In this document: positions 32,665 to 41,454 of the stretch, one piece after another
Position numbering within the stretch: position 1 is the stretch's first letter
How the letters are laid out: every line of letters begins with the position of its first letter
Origin: an uncultured Atopostipes sp.
GTDB taxonomy: Bacteria > Bacillota > Bacilli > Lactobacillales > Carnobacteriaceae_A
Assembly: GCA_910588235.1 (NCBI GenBank)
Contig: CAJUOQ010000012.1
Location: 1 to 54,227 of the forward strand
Length of the DNA stretch: 54,227 nucleotides
Direction: 5' to 3'
Position numbers and translations under genes: made by a program
Notes under the pieces: generated by a model
Told to the model about the DNA's origin: nothing
Database searches by the model: none
Seen by the model: the letters and a program-made list of their open reading frames with translations, nothing else

Positions 32665-34307
32665 TGATCTGCTCCTTTCTCAGTCGAGAGTGGCATTGTA
32701 CTTGATTCATGTACTTTGTATGAGCTAGATCCGCTCATGTATTTTTCGACTAAGCTTAGTAAACGAGTCGTTGTAAACGTCATAATGAGATAGAGGACGG
32801 ATGCGATAAAGAATGTTTGGAACGTCATATAAGTGGAACCTGCGGCTGAGCGAGTGATGAAAAATAGCTCCGTCACAGCGATAACGTTTAAAACAGACGT
32901 ATCCTTGATGTTGATCACAAATTCGTTTCCAAGCGCTGGTAAAGTGTTTCTAATGGCTTGTGGCAATACAACGGAGGTCATGCTTTGGAAGTGGTTCATA
33001 CCAATTGCTTTGGCGGCTTCCGCTTGCCCTTCGTCGACACCGATAATACCTCCTCGAATCACTTCAGCAAGATAAGCTCCGGTGTTCACCGATACAATTA
33101 ATAAAGCAGCAAACATCGAACTCATATCGATATCAAAGAATAATTTTGAACCGTAAAAGATCATCATGGCTTGGACCATCATCGGTGTTCCACGGAAGAT
33201 CTCGATATAAATCATGATAACCAAATCAAATAACTTATAAAAGGCATACGCAAAAGGGTTTCGTTTTTTACTAATAGGGAGTGAGCGATAAATCGCAATC
33301 AATAGACCAATAATAAAACCAACAACGGTTGAAATTAAAGCAATAATTAAGGTATTACGTACCCCTACTAAAAATTGACTCCCGTAATCTTCCCAAATAC
33401 CAGCCACATCTGACCAGAAACCAGTACTTTCGCCACGTTCATTTAATTCAACCATATCTTCCATCAACTGATCGCGTTCTGATTGCGAAATGGTGGATAG
33501 AGCTTCATTGATAGGTTCAAGTAAGGGCGAGCCTTTATCCATTCCTACTGCCACCGATGTATTAACCTGTCCAGTATCGAAGCCTTGACCTTCTTCAAAT
33601 TCAACATAAGTTAAATCTGAGTTTGAAGCGACGGCTGCCATAGCTCCAGGTTTTTCGGATACGTAAGCGTCGGATTTATCGGACATCACCGATGAAATCA
33701 TCGTTGGGAAAGAATCCATCGCTGTTTGTTGTTCAACTTCGGGAATTTGTTCAATTAATTCATAATGGAAAGTATTTAATTGAGCGGTGACGCGAGCCCC
33801 CGTAAAGTCTTCAAGATTCGTTGCATCTGCAAATTCTGAATCAGCCGCTGTGACGAGGACGAGATCAGAATCATAATAATCATCGGAAAAGTCCATTTGT
33901 CGCTCACGCTCAGGCGTGGGGGACATTCCAGCAATAATCGTATCAATCATGCCTGATTCAAGAGCCGGCGGTAAGCCATCCCAATCGAGTTTCACGATTT
34001 CTAACTCTAAGCCTAACTCTTCAGCTAGCAACACGGCCATTTGTAAGTCATAGCCATTTGCAAATTCTCCAGAAGAATTACTAATTTCCAGAGCTCCGTT
34101 GGAATTTGAGGTTTGAGACCAGTTAAAAGGGGCGTAATTCGCTTCCATTCCAACAGTCAGTACACCGTCATCTTCCAAACCAGCATTCAACTGTTCCATA
34201 TCATAAGTATTTTCTTGAGCATGTACTACCGTTGAAAAGGGCAGACACACCAACATAAACGCGGCAAAAGCTAAAGCAAACCAGCGTTTAAAGTGACTAT
34301 TTTTCAT
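32661..34307 (-). CDS. glnP: Fused amino acid-binding protein and ABC permease
   Basis: 548 aa. A signal sequence (about 1-30) precedes a periplasmic-type substrate-binding domain (about 45-290) with GMEANYAPFNW, GYDLQMAVLLAEELG and GMSPTPERERQMDFSDDYY. The permease domain follows (about 310-520), with the EIFRGTPMMVQ and EAAKAIGMNHFQSMTSVVLPQAIRNTLP coupling motifs. This SBP-permease fusion is the Lactococcus GlnP architecture with a single binding domain. Substrate is probably glutamine/glutamate or another polar amino acid. Confidence 0.9.
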   Translation of the reverse strand: MKNSHFKRWFALAFAAFMLVCLPFSTVVHAQENTYDMEQLNAGLEDDGVLTVGMEANYAPFNWSQTSNSNGALEISNSSGEFANGYDLQMAVLLAEELGLELEIVKLDWDGLPPALESGMIDTIIAGMSPTPERERQMDFSDDYYDSDLVLVTAADSEFADATNLEDFTGARVTAQLNTFHYELIEQIPEVEQQTAMDSFPTMISSVMSDKSDAYVSEKPGAMAAVASNSDLTYVEFEEGQGFDTGQVNTSVAVGMDKGSPLLEPINEALSTISQSERDQLMEDMVELNERGESTGFWSDVAGIWEDYGSQFLVGVRNTLIIALISTVVGFIIGLLIAIYRSLPISKKRNPFAYAFYKLFDLVIMIYIEIFRGTPMMVQAMMIFYGSKLFFDIDMSSMFAALLIVSVNTGAYLAEVIRGGIIGVDEGQAEAAKAIGMNHFQSMTSVVLPQAIRNTLPALGNEFVINIKDTSVLNVIAVTELFFITRSAAGSTYMTFQTFFIASVLYLIMTFTTTRLLSLVEKYMSGSSSYKVHESSTMPLSTEKGADQ

Positions 34308-34348
34308 ACAATTTCTCCTTTAAATTAACTAAGTGATACCATCTAATA

Positions 34349-34377
34349 ATGATACTGAAGACCACCTGAAAAATCAA
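34349..34377 (-). promoter_or_regulatory. Promoter of the glnPQ-like operon
   Basis: On the minus strand TTGATT (plus 34372-34377), a 17-bp spacer and TATCAT (plus 34349-34354), about 42 bp before the start codon. Confidence 0.6.
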
Positions 34378-34710
34378 AATTATTTTAGTATCAAGGAAGA
34401 GCTTAGATGGGTTTATTCAAAAATCATTGAACATAAAAAGAAAAAGACCTCTATTCTAGAACTTAATAGAACCTAGAAAAGGCCTTCTCATAAAGAATAG
34501 TATACCAATTATTCAGGCCAAATTAAAGAGTACATCCGAATTCTCCCACATGAGTCGTGGCACCATGCACTAACGATTATTAGGTGTTTGTTTGTACCAT
34601 TTTGAAAAAACGAGTGATGATTGGAAATACGTTCCGAAGACTGGAGGGTTTTACAATTGTGCTTAAAATCGATATTTTATATACTGAAAGTCACAAAGGA
34701 GGTGAAGGTT
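34378..34710. other. Gap between divergent transporter and RpiR operons
   Basis: An imperfect stem-loop lies at about 34441-34486 (AGACCT...AGGCCT arms around CTAG repeats) with a T-run only on the minus strand, so it may end antisense transcription. An open frame from 34621 to 34710 runs into RpiR but has no ribosome site. Nothing else was recognised. Confidence 0.35.
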
Positions 34711-35457
34711 TTGGACTTAAATAAAATCGCTGCAGGAAAAAAACTCACGGATTTAGAGAAGAGCATTCTAAAGTATGTGGTTGAACATATTACTGAAATT
34801 CAAGAGATGGGTGTGCGTGAAATTGCGCAAGAGATTTATACTTCACCGACTTCTATTATGCGTTTATCTAAAAAATTAGGCTATACCGGTTTTACAGATA
34901 TGTATTACTCCCTACTCCCTATTGTAAAGAAAGCAGAACTCACACCTTCCAGCCCAGAGAATACGCTGTTAGATGTTAGCTTTTCAGACTTAACGCAGAC
35001 GTTGACGGAGCATGAGATCCAGCAGTTTAATGATAAAATATTTAGAAAATCAAATAAGTATGTTTTTATCTATGCGACGGGTTTTTCCAAAATCATTTCG
35101 GAATATATTTATAAAAAACTATTAGTGTTAGGAAGAAAAGCCATCTTAGCCAGCGGATCGGATTCAGTAGGCGTTTTTGAAAATAATTTAGAAGATATTG
35201 AAGCTGTCCTTGTGGTCTCGAAATCAGGAGAAACGGAACAAGTTTATAACAAACTATTGAAAGCAGCAGAGGCAGAGATATATACGATCGCTTTGACCCA
35301 AGATACTAAAAATCGCATGGCACTTTTAGCTGATTTAAATCTACCGATTAAAGACATCCAACCGTTAGATGATCGCAATATGTTACCGAATGTGTTCTTT
35401 CCGGCGGTGTTTGTAGTGTTTGAATTTTTACTAGAGCAATATCTGGAACAATATTGA
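34711..35457 (+). CDS. RpiR/MurR family transcriptional regulator
   Basis: 249 aa. The N-terminal HTH_6 domain (about 1-75; VREIAQEIYTSPTSIMRLSKKLGYTGF) is followed by a SIS sugar-phosphate-binding domain (about 100-235; YATGFSKIISEYIYKKLL, VVSKSGETEQVY). Such regulators sense phosphosugars. TTG 34711 has GGAGGTG 6 nt upstream. It is the first gene before the EIICB and GH4 genes and most likely controls them in response to an alpha-glucoside 6-phosphate. A palindrome just after its stop codon is a candidate operator. Confidence 0.85.
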   Translation: MDLNKIAAGKKLTDLEKSILKYVVEHITEIQEMGVREIAQEIYTSPTSIMRLSKKLGYTGFTDMYYSLLPIVKKAELTPSSPENTLLDVSFSDLTQTLTEHEIQQFNDKIFRKSNKYVFIYATGFSKIISEYIYKKLLVLGRKAILASGSDSVGVFENNLEDIEAVLVVSKSGETEQVYNKLLKAAEAEIYTIALTQDTKNRMALLADLNLPIKDIQPLDDRNMLPNVFFPAVFVVFEFLLEQYLEQY

Positions 35458-35481
35458 AACATCTTTTCGAAATATGTTTCA
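35455..35481. promoter_or_regulatory. Palindrome, candidate RpiR operator
   Basis: TGAAACAT (35455-35462) is the reverse complement of ATGTTTCA (35474-35481), 11 bp apart, beginning at the RpiR stop codon. Related half-sites (GAAACA, ACATGTTT) follow at 35482-35498. No T-run follows the first pair, so it is not a normal terminator. Confidence 0.5.
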
Positions 35482-35523
35482 GAAACACGGAACATGTTTT
35501 TTTAAGAAAGGAATGCCTTATAT

Positions 35524-35546
35524 TGTAAACGATTACAAGTTATAAT
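35524..35546 (+). promoter_or_regulatory. Perfect cre site beside the PTS operon -10
   Basis: TGTAAACGATTACA (35524-35537) matches the CcpA cre consensus TGWAANCGNTNWCA at every position. It lies immediately upstream of a perfect -10, TATAAT (35541-35546), so bound CcpA would block the promoter. Glucose repression of the alpha-glucoside genes is expected. Confidence 0.85.
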
Positions 35547-35580
35547 AAACGCAATCAAAGAAAAAGAGGAGGAAGACAAA

Positions 35581-37197
35581 TTGAAAAATAAATTATTAAA
35601 TGGTTTGCAACGTTTTTCAAGAGCCATGTTTATTCCCGTGCTCATTTTACCGATTGCCGGTATTTTGATTGCGATTGGCAATTTATTTACAAATCCTGGC
35701 TTATTAGAATTATTCCCTGCGATGGATCATCCAGCACTCACTGGGTTTGGAACGATATTATCGAATGCACTCGTTTCTATCCTGAATAATTTAGGACTCG
35801 TGTTTGGAGTGGGGATCGCTGTTGGTTTAGCGGATAAAAAGCGCGCCGAGGCAGGCTTTAATGCATTACTTGCTTATTTAGTTTTTATCTACGCGATGAA
35901 CACTTTTTTAGAATTAAATGGTTTGCTAGTGGATCCCGAAGCGCTCCAAGGAACAGGGCAAGTCATGGTTCTAGGCGTGCAAATCTTGGATATGGGTGTT
36001 TTTCTGGGCATCCTATTAGGTATCCTTACCGCGTCAGTTCATAATCGATTTGCGGATATAGAGTTTGATAATGCTTTTCAGATTTATGGGGGTAGTCGCT
36101 TTGTATTTATCGTATTGATTCCTGTGATTGTTTTGTTCGCTATTCTTTCAAGTTACATTTGGCCAGCAATTCAAGCATGGATTAACAGTCTGGGTGGTTT
36201 CATTAACCAATCAGGCAACTTTGGTTTATTCATCTACGGCATGCTGGAGCGGTTATTAATTCCTACTGGTTTACACCATTTAGTTTATACCCCGTTCTTA
36301 TATACATCGCTTGGCGGTGTGCAAGAAGTTGGTGGACAAGTTTTTGAAGGAGCACGTAACATTTACTATGCGGAAATGGCAGATCCTGCGGTACAAGTCT
36401 TATCGAATAGTGTAATTTGGGATGCCCGCGGAATTTCTAAAATGTTTGGTTTAATTGGCGCTTGTTTAGCGATGTATCAGACGGCTAAACCAGAAAATAA
36501 AAGAAAAGCCAAAGCGATTTTAATTCCAGCCGTTTTCACTTCTTTTATTGCAGGAGTGACCGAACCGATTGAATTTTCGTTTATGTTTATTGCGCCTCTC
36601 TTATTTGTGCTTCATTCTATATTAAGCGGCTTAAGTATGGTTGCTTTAAACTTACTGAACGTGCGAGCGATTGGTCCGAATGGTTTTATCGATTTTCTTT
36701 TATACAATGTTCCGTTAGGGATTGAAAAAACAAGATGGCCCTTATATCTTTTAGTCGGTATATTTTTCTTTGCTCTTTATTATGGGGTTTTTCGCTTGGC
36801 GATTACTAAATTTGATCTAAAAACAATTGGAAGAGAAGCGAGTAGTGAAGAGACCCGACTTTATTCTAAACAGGATTATGAAGAGAAGAGACGAAGTCAA
36901 GGGGAAGAAATACCAAAAGGTGAAGCTACACCTGCAGATCAAGCATTGGGATTGGCACCGACGATCGTAGCTGCGCTTGGTGGAGATGAAAATATTCAGA
37001 CGATCACGAATTGCTACTCTCGCTTAAGACTCACGGTGGCGAATCCTGAAATCGTTAATCAAGAAATATTGAAAAATGAGACGGGAGCGAGTGGCGTGAT
37101 GATTAATGATGAAAATGTACAAGTCGTTTACGGTTTACAAGTCAACAAGATCCGTAAAGCAGTAGACGAATATTTAGGCAGAGAATCTAACGAGTAA
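35581..37197 (+). CDS. PTS alpha-glucoside transporter, EIICB components
   Basis: 538 aa. The EIIC membrane domain (about 1-420) has RFSRAMFIPVLILPIAGILIAIGN, GLADKKRAEAGFNALLAYLVF and the sugar-site region GVTEPIEFSFMFIAPLL. The EIIB domain is at the C-terminus (about 455-530), with the phosphorylated Cys in TNCYSRLRL. The NCYSRLR form is typical of alpha-glucoside/maltose-type permeases. No EIIA domain is fused, so a glucose-type EIIA must act in trans. Start is TTG 35581 after AGAGGAGGAAGACAA. With the GH4 gene it brings in and phosphorylates maltose-like disaccharides or sucrose isomers. Confidence 0.88.
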   Translation: MKNKLLNGLQRFSRAMFIPVLILPIAGILIAIGNLFTNPGLLELFPAMDHPALTGFGTILSNALVSILNNLGLVFGVGIAVGLADKKRAEAGFNALLAYLVFIYAMNTFLELNGLLVDPEALQGTGQVMVLGVQILDMGVFLGILLGILTASVHNRFADIEFDNAFQIYGGSRFVFIVLIPVIVLFAILSSYIWPAIQAWINSLGGFINQSGNFGLFIYGMLERLLIPTGLHHLVYTPFLYTSLGGVQEVGGQVFEGARNIYYAEMADPAVQVLSNSVIWDARGISKMFGLIGACLAMYQTAKPENKRKAKAILIPAVFTSFIAGVTEPIEFSFMFIAPLLFVLHSILSGLSMVALNLLNVRAIGPNGFIDFLLYNVPLGIEKTRWPLYLLVGIFFFALYYGVFRLAITKFDLKTIGREASSEETRLYSKQDYEEKRRSQGEEIPKGEATPADQALGLAPTIVAALGGDENIQTITNCYSRLRLTVANPEIVNQEILKNETGASGVMINDENVQVVYGLQVNKIRKAVDEYLGRESNE

Positions 37198-37218
37198 AAA
37201 TAAAAAGGAGCAAAATTT

Positions 37219-38553
37219 ATGGCGAAAAAAGAATTTTCAATTGTCATTGCTGGTGGAGGAAGTACGTTTACGCCAGGAATTGTAATGATGCTTTTAGAAA
37301 ACCAAGATCGTTTTCCCATTAGAAAGTTAAAATTATACGATAATGATGCTGAAAGACAAGGAGTACTGGGCGAAGCTCTTACTATTTTATTAAAAGAACA
37401 AGCACCTACATTAGAATTTTCCTATACGACGGATCCAAAAGAAGCTTTTACGGATGTCGATTTTGTCTTTGCGCATATCCGGGTTGGAAAATATGCGATG
37501 CGAGAAGCCGATGAAAAAATACCATTAAAATATGGAGTCATCGGACAAGAAACTTGCGGGCCTGGCGGAATCGCTTATGGTATGCGAAGCATTAAAGATA
37601 TGCTTGAGCTGGTTGATTATATGGAAGAATATTCACCCGCTGCTTGGATGTTAAACTATTCTAATCCTGCTGCTATCGTTGCTGAAGCGACTCGTGTTTT
37701 ACGTCCTGATTCTAGAATATTAAATATTTGTGATATGCCGGTAGGAACGCTCAGAAGAATGTCGCAAATTGTTGGCACTACTCCTGAACAATTGGAAGTC
37801 CGTTATTTTGGATTAAATCATTTTGGCTGGTGGACGAGCGTGAAGGATAAAGAGACTGGGCACGAGTACCTCGATGAAATTAAAGCATACGTGGCTAAAC
37901 ATGGATATTTAACGCAAGTTGAAGTAGATACTCAACATATGGATGAAAGCTGGCAAGAGACACATAAAAAAGCCAAAGATTTACTAGCGATCGAACCAAG
38001 ATTTTTGCCAAATACGTACTTAAAATATTATTTTTACCCTCAGGATGAAGTGGCACATGCCAATCCAGAATATACGAGAGCGAATGAAGTCATGGACGGT
38101 CGAGAAAAAGAAGTCTTTTCAGCAGCTCAAGAGATTATTGATCAAGGAACTGCTAAAAGTAATGCCTTCAATATTGATAGTCATGCGTCATTTATCGTGG
38201 ACTTAGCAAGAGCAATTGCCTTTAATACTGGGAAGCGGATGTTGTTAATTGTGGAAAACAACGGAGCGATCGCTAATTTTGATGATGATGCTATGGTTGA
38301 AGTTCCTTGTATCATAGGCAGTGATGGGCCAGAGCCTCTCACGCAAGGAAAAATTCCGTCATTCGAACGAGCTTTGATGCTCCAACAAGTTACGGTTGAG
38401 AAAATGGTAGTCGAAGCATATATTGAAAAAAGTTATCAAAAAATGTGGCAAGCCCTGAGTTTATCTAAGATTGTTCCTAATGCAAGGGTTGCAAAAGAAT
38501 TATTAGATGATCTAATAGAAGCGAATAAAGATTTTTGGCCAGAATTGAAATAA
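37219..38553 (+). CDS. 6-phospho-alpha-glucosidase (GH4)
   Basis: 444 aa. NAD+- and Mn2+-dependent family 4 glycosidase that cleaves 6-phosphorylated alpha-glucosides. It has an N-terminal Rossmann motif VIAGGGSTFTPGIV, GPGGIAYGMRS, and LNYSNPAAIV. The CDMP tetrapeptide around the metal-binding Cys is the form seen in 6-phospho-alpha-glucosidases (GlvA/MalH/SimA type). GLNHFGW carries the metal-binding His. It begins 21 bp after the EIICB gene with AAAAGGAG and completes a three-gene catabolic unit. Confidence 0.92.
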   Translation: MAKKEFSIVIAGGGSTFTPGIVMMLLENQDRFPIRKLKLYDNDAERQGVLGEALTILLKEQAPTLEFSYTTDPKEAFTDVDFVFAHIRVGKYAMREADEKIPLKYGVIGQETCGPGGIAYGMRSIKDMLELVDYMEEYSPAAWMLNYSNPAAIVAEATRVLRPDSRILNICDMPVGTLRRMSQIVGTTPEQLEVRYFGLNHFGWWTSVKDKETGHEYLDEIKAYVAKHGYLTQVEVDTQHMDESWQETHKKAKDLLAIEPRFLPNTYLKYYFYPQDEVAHANPEYTRANEVMDGREKEVFSAAQEIIDQGTAKSNAFNIDSHASFIVDLARAIAFNTGKRMLLIVENNGAIANFDDDAMVEVPCIIGSDGPEPLTQGKIPSFERALMLQQVTVEKMVVEAYIEKSYQKMWQALSLSKIVPNARVAKELLDDLIEANKDFWPELK

Positions 38554-38567
38554 TAGTGGACACAAAA

Positions 38568-38615
38568 AAATAATCATCTATTCCTTTGATTAGTATTAGG
38601 AATAGATGGTTATTT
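38568..38615. terminator. Bidirectional terminator between GH4 and GNAT genes
   Basis: The arm at 38568-38585 pairs with 38598-38615 with one G-U pair and a 12-nt loop. The longer T-run is on the minus strand, serving the GNAT gene. Confidence 0.8.
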
Positions 38616-38672
38616 AGCGTATAAAAGTTATTATATATGTGCTTATCTAAAAGTTCGTAGGTTTTCTTGTGA

Positions 38673-39245
38673 TCATTCAATTTCTTTTACCATATGCCAA
38701 TAGACGTGGCCGCTTAAAACAATTTTTGTCTTCTCTACAAACCCCATCTTTACATAAAGCGAATAAGCGGCTGTGTTTTTGATATCACAGTTTAAGGAAA
38801 TCGTGCTATATTCTGCTTTTTTGGCTATGTCGATAGCTCCTTGAATCATCTCTTGACCAACTCCTTGGCGTCGGAAGTCTGGTGCGGTAACTAAAGTATC
38901 TAAGTACCATTCATTGGGCAGACATTCATTTTCTTGAGCAATCATATCGATGGGAAAACCATGAGCTAACATCGCTGCTTGCAGTGGACCGTCAATTAAA
39001 GGTTCCTGCACACCAGGGTATCCAAAAAATGCACCCGCTATTTTTCCTTCTCGCTCACAGATCCAAGTATGTTCATAGCCATAACGGTAGTAGGGGCTGT
39101 GCATGGCTTCGATAAGGATTTCTTTTAATAAGTCCTGGCTCATTTCATCTAAGACAGGTAGTTCCATATCGGCGAAAATCTTATGGATAAATGGATATAA
39201 TTGAGAAATTTCATCTTTTTGTATTTTTCGAATCACGTGTTTCAC
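38673..39245 (-). CDS. GNAT family N-acetyltransferase
   Basis: 190 aa. The acetyl-CoA pyrophosphate loop RRQGVGQEMIQGAI (about 134-147) and the following NTAAYSLYVKMGFVE segment are characteristic of GNAT enzymes. The acceptor substrate cannot be predicted. It is a single gene on the minus strand, convergent with the GH4 gene. Confidence 0.85.
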   Translation of the reverse strand: MKHVIRKIQKDEISQLYPFIHKIFADMELPVLDEMSQDLLKEILIEAMHSPYYRYGYEHTWICEREGKIAGAFFGYPGVQEPLIDGPLQAAMLAHGFPIDMIAQENECLPNEWYLDTLVTAPDFRRQGVGQEMIQGAIDIAKKAEYSTISLNCDIKNTAAYSLYVKMGFVEKTKIVLSGHVYWHMVKEIE

Positions 39246-39368
39246 TCTTTTCTTTTATTTCCTCGCTAGTTTAACATATTTAGATTTTGGTTCCTTATAA
39301 TTATAGAATTTTTTTGAAATATAGTATGATTAACCTGTAGGAATGTTCTAAAAAGGGGTGAGCACGGT

Positions 39369-39878
39369 ATGATTTTAGATGAGTTTCTTAAAAAACATAA
39401 TCGAGAATCACAAATGATATTAAAACAAATTGGCCTTACAGAAGATCAAATCCAGACTCGAGCCGTCATCCACTATCCTGACGAATTACTCTATGTCCTT
39501 TCAAAAGAAGTGGACCAACCGATCAGCGTTATTTTGTATGAACTTTTACAATTAGAAAATGCAGGAGCGGTCCGAAGAGTGGCGAGTGATTATGGTTTAA
39601 TTAAAGCGTTTGAAAGTAATACCCCTTATATTTTTATCCCGCAAGCTTATCGAAATGAACAAAGTAAATTATTAACCGATCTGTCGATTAGGAAAGGGAT
39701 TTTTGAATTAGAATTGGGACCCATTGCAAAATATAATTTTATAGGGAAGAAAATTTATGAAGCTTTTCTAATCAGTACCGGAAAAGGGGAAGAATTTCAA
39801 AGGATTGAAGAAAAATTGACGCATTATTTTGTCCTTGTACATGATCAAGGCGGAAGTTTACTGATGCAAGAGAGGTAA
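39369..39878 (+). CDS. Conserved-looking protein of unknown function
   Basis: 169 aa, cytoplasmic, without signal peptide or membrane segment. I do not recognise the family. The first 80 residues are helical (MILDEFLKKHNRESQMILKQ; DELLYVLSKEVDQPISVILYELLQLENAGAV), with a spacing that could be a winged-helix-like arrangement. The second half has alternating hydrophobic strands (PYIFIPQAY, FELELGPIAKYNFIG, HYFVLVHDQGGSLLM). It has a ribosome site (AAAAGGGGTGAG) and its own terminator, so it is a real gene. Confidence 0.65.
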   Translation: MILDEFLKKHNRESQMILKQIGLTEDQIQTRAVIHYPDELLYVLSKEVDQPISVILYELLQLENAGAVRRVASDYGLIKAFESNTPYIFIPQAYRNEQSKLLTDLSIRKGIFELELGPIAKYNFIGKKIYEAFLISTGKGEEFQRIEEKLTHYFVLVHDQGGSLLMQER

Positions 39879-39905
39879 TTTTTTTGACTTTAAAAATATG
39901 AAAGA

Positions 39906-39940
39906 AAAAAGCTTGTCTCAACTTATGAGGCAAGCTTTTT
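39906..39940. terminator. Bidirectional terminator
   Basis: AAAAAGCTTGTCTC (39906-39919) pairs with GAGGCAAGCTTTTT (39927-39940) with one G-U pair, between two convergent genes. Confidence 0.9.
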
Positions 39941-39967
39941 AATCACTTTTTCAGTAAATATTCTCTA

Positions 39968-41236
39968 TTATTTAGGTAATTTTTCAATAACTACTTCATT
40001 GACTCTTTGTTTTTGTGCATTGACGATCGTAATTTCTAAATTTTTATACTGCAAGACTTCATTATTGCTAGGGATTCGTTCAAACTGTTCCGTAATAAAA
40101 CCGCTAACGGTGCTTGAAAGCCAATCATCGGCATCTTCTTTTAAATTAAATAAGTTGAAAAATTTCTCAAGTGCGTAAGTTCCTTGAATGAGGTACTTGT
40201 TTTCATGTTCAAGCTGGATGATATCTGTTCGAACAACATCCGACTCGTCCCAAATTTCTCCTACCAATTCTTCTAAGACATCCTCCATGGTAGCAATGCC
40301 GGTCATACTGCCATACTCATCAACAATAACGCCCACATGTGTATGTTCATGTTGCATGGCACTTAACAAATCAGAAGGTGAAATATTTGCAGGAACAAAA
40401 AGAGGTTTCGCTAGAAAATCTTCTAGTCGTCTCGCATTTTGAGCATCTTTCCTTTTCCCATCTACATAGCGGAAAAAGTCTTTCACGTGTAGCGTCCCTG
40501 CAATATTGTCGATGGAACCTTTATATACGACTAAGCGGGAGAAGGGCGTGCGAATAAATAAATCTTCAATTTCTTCATCGTTATCGCTGAGATCAAAACC
40601 GATCACATCTATTCTCGGCGTTAAAATAGAATAAATATCCATATCATCAAATTCAATCGCTGCTTTTACTAAGTCCCGTTCTTCTTGTTCAATACTTCCG
40701 CCTGTTCGCGCTTCATCTACAATCGAGAGAAGTTCTTCCTCGCTCACTGTCTCTTCATCGGTTATAGGAATGATCTTTTTGATGAAATCTTGCCATTTTC
40801 CAAATAGCCACACAAAAGGGTTCAATAATTTCATAATAAATCTTAAGGGAGTTGCGGTTGATTTTGCAATGGTTTCAGAATAAATTTTAGCGAGCAGTTT
40901 CGGTGTAATTTCACCAAAAAGTAATAATAAAATAGTCGTCGCAATTGTCGCAATCGTTGCGCCATAGACAGGAGAAATACGAATGAAAAAGATCGTCGCA
41001 ATGGCTGAACTAGCTATGTTAACTAAATTATTACCGATTAAAATGGTGGATAATAAAGCACTAAAGTCTTTTTGTAAATTTAACGCATTTTGAGCTTTTT
41101 TATCGCCATCCTTTGCTTCATTCTGTAGACGGATTCTATTCACAGAGGTATAAGCTGTTTCAGATGAAGAAAAGAAAGCGGAAAATATCACTAAAATTAC
41201 AAAAATGATGATACTGTTTATCTGCTGACTGTCCAT
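39968..41236 (-). CDS. CNNM/HlyC-CorC family membrane protein with CBS domains
   Basis: 422 aa from ATG 41236; the frame is open to 41263 and the start is uncertain because GAGAGG lies 13 nt before this ATG. An N-terminal DUF21 membrane domain with about four helices (ILVIFSAFFSSSETAYTSVN, FGEITPKLLA) is followed by a tandem CBS pair (about 195-325; ILTPRIDVIGF, VGVIVDEYGSMTGIATMEDVLEELVGEI). A C-terminal CorC/HlyC domain closes it. The family is implicated in Mg2+ or Co2+ efflux. It is a stand-alone gene. Confidence 0.88.
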   Translation of the reverse strand: MDSQQINSIIIFVILVIFSAFFSSSETAYTSVNRIRLQNEAKDGDKKAQNALNLQKDFSALLSTILIGNNLVNIASSAIATIFFIRISPVYGATIATIATTILLLLFGEITPKLLAKIYSETIAKSTATPLRFIMKLLNPFVWLFGKWQDFIKKIIPITDEETVSEEELLSIVDEARTGGSIEQEERDLVKAAIEFDDMDIYSILTPRIDVIGFDLSDNDEEIEDLFIRTPFSRLVVYKGSIDNIAGTLHVKDFFRYVDGKRKDAQNARRLEDFLAKPLFVPANISPSDLLSAMQHEHTHVGVIVDEYGSMTGIATMEDVLEELVGEIWDESDVVRTDIIQLEHENKYLIQGTYALEKFFNLFNLKEDADDWLSSTVSGFITEQFERIPSNNEVLQYKNLEITIVNAQKQRVNEVVIEKLPK

Positions 41237-41454
41237 TAAATCATTCAATCCTCTCACTAACAAATAGGTGATTAACCCTTTAAAAATATTTACTAATCAA
41301 ATAAATGCTACCATAAAATGTTTTGAAAGGAAAACACTTCCAGTATAAAATCGAACAAACAAAAAACTTGTTGTATCGATGAATTTAGTCGATAATCAAA
41401 ATGAGAAAGGAAACGCATTCAGAAGAAGCGTAAAAAGATAAGGGGGATATTTTC

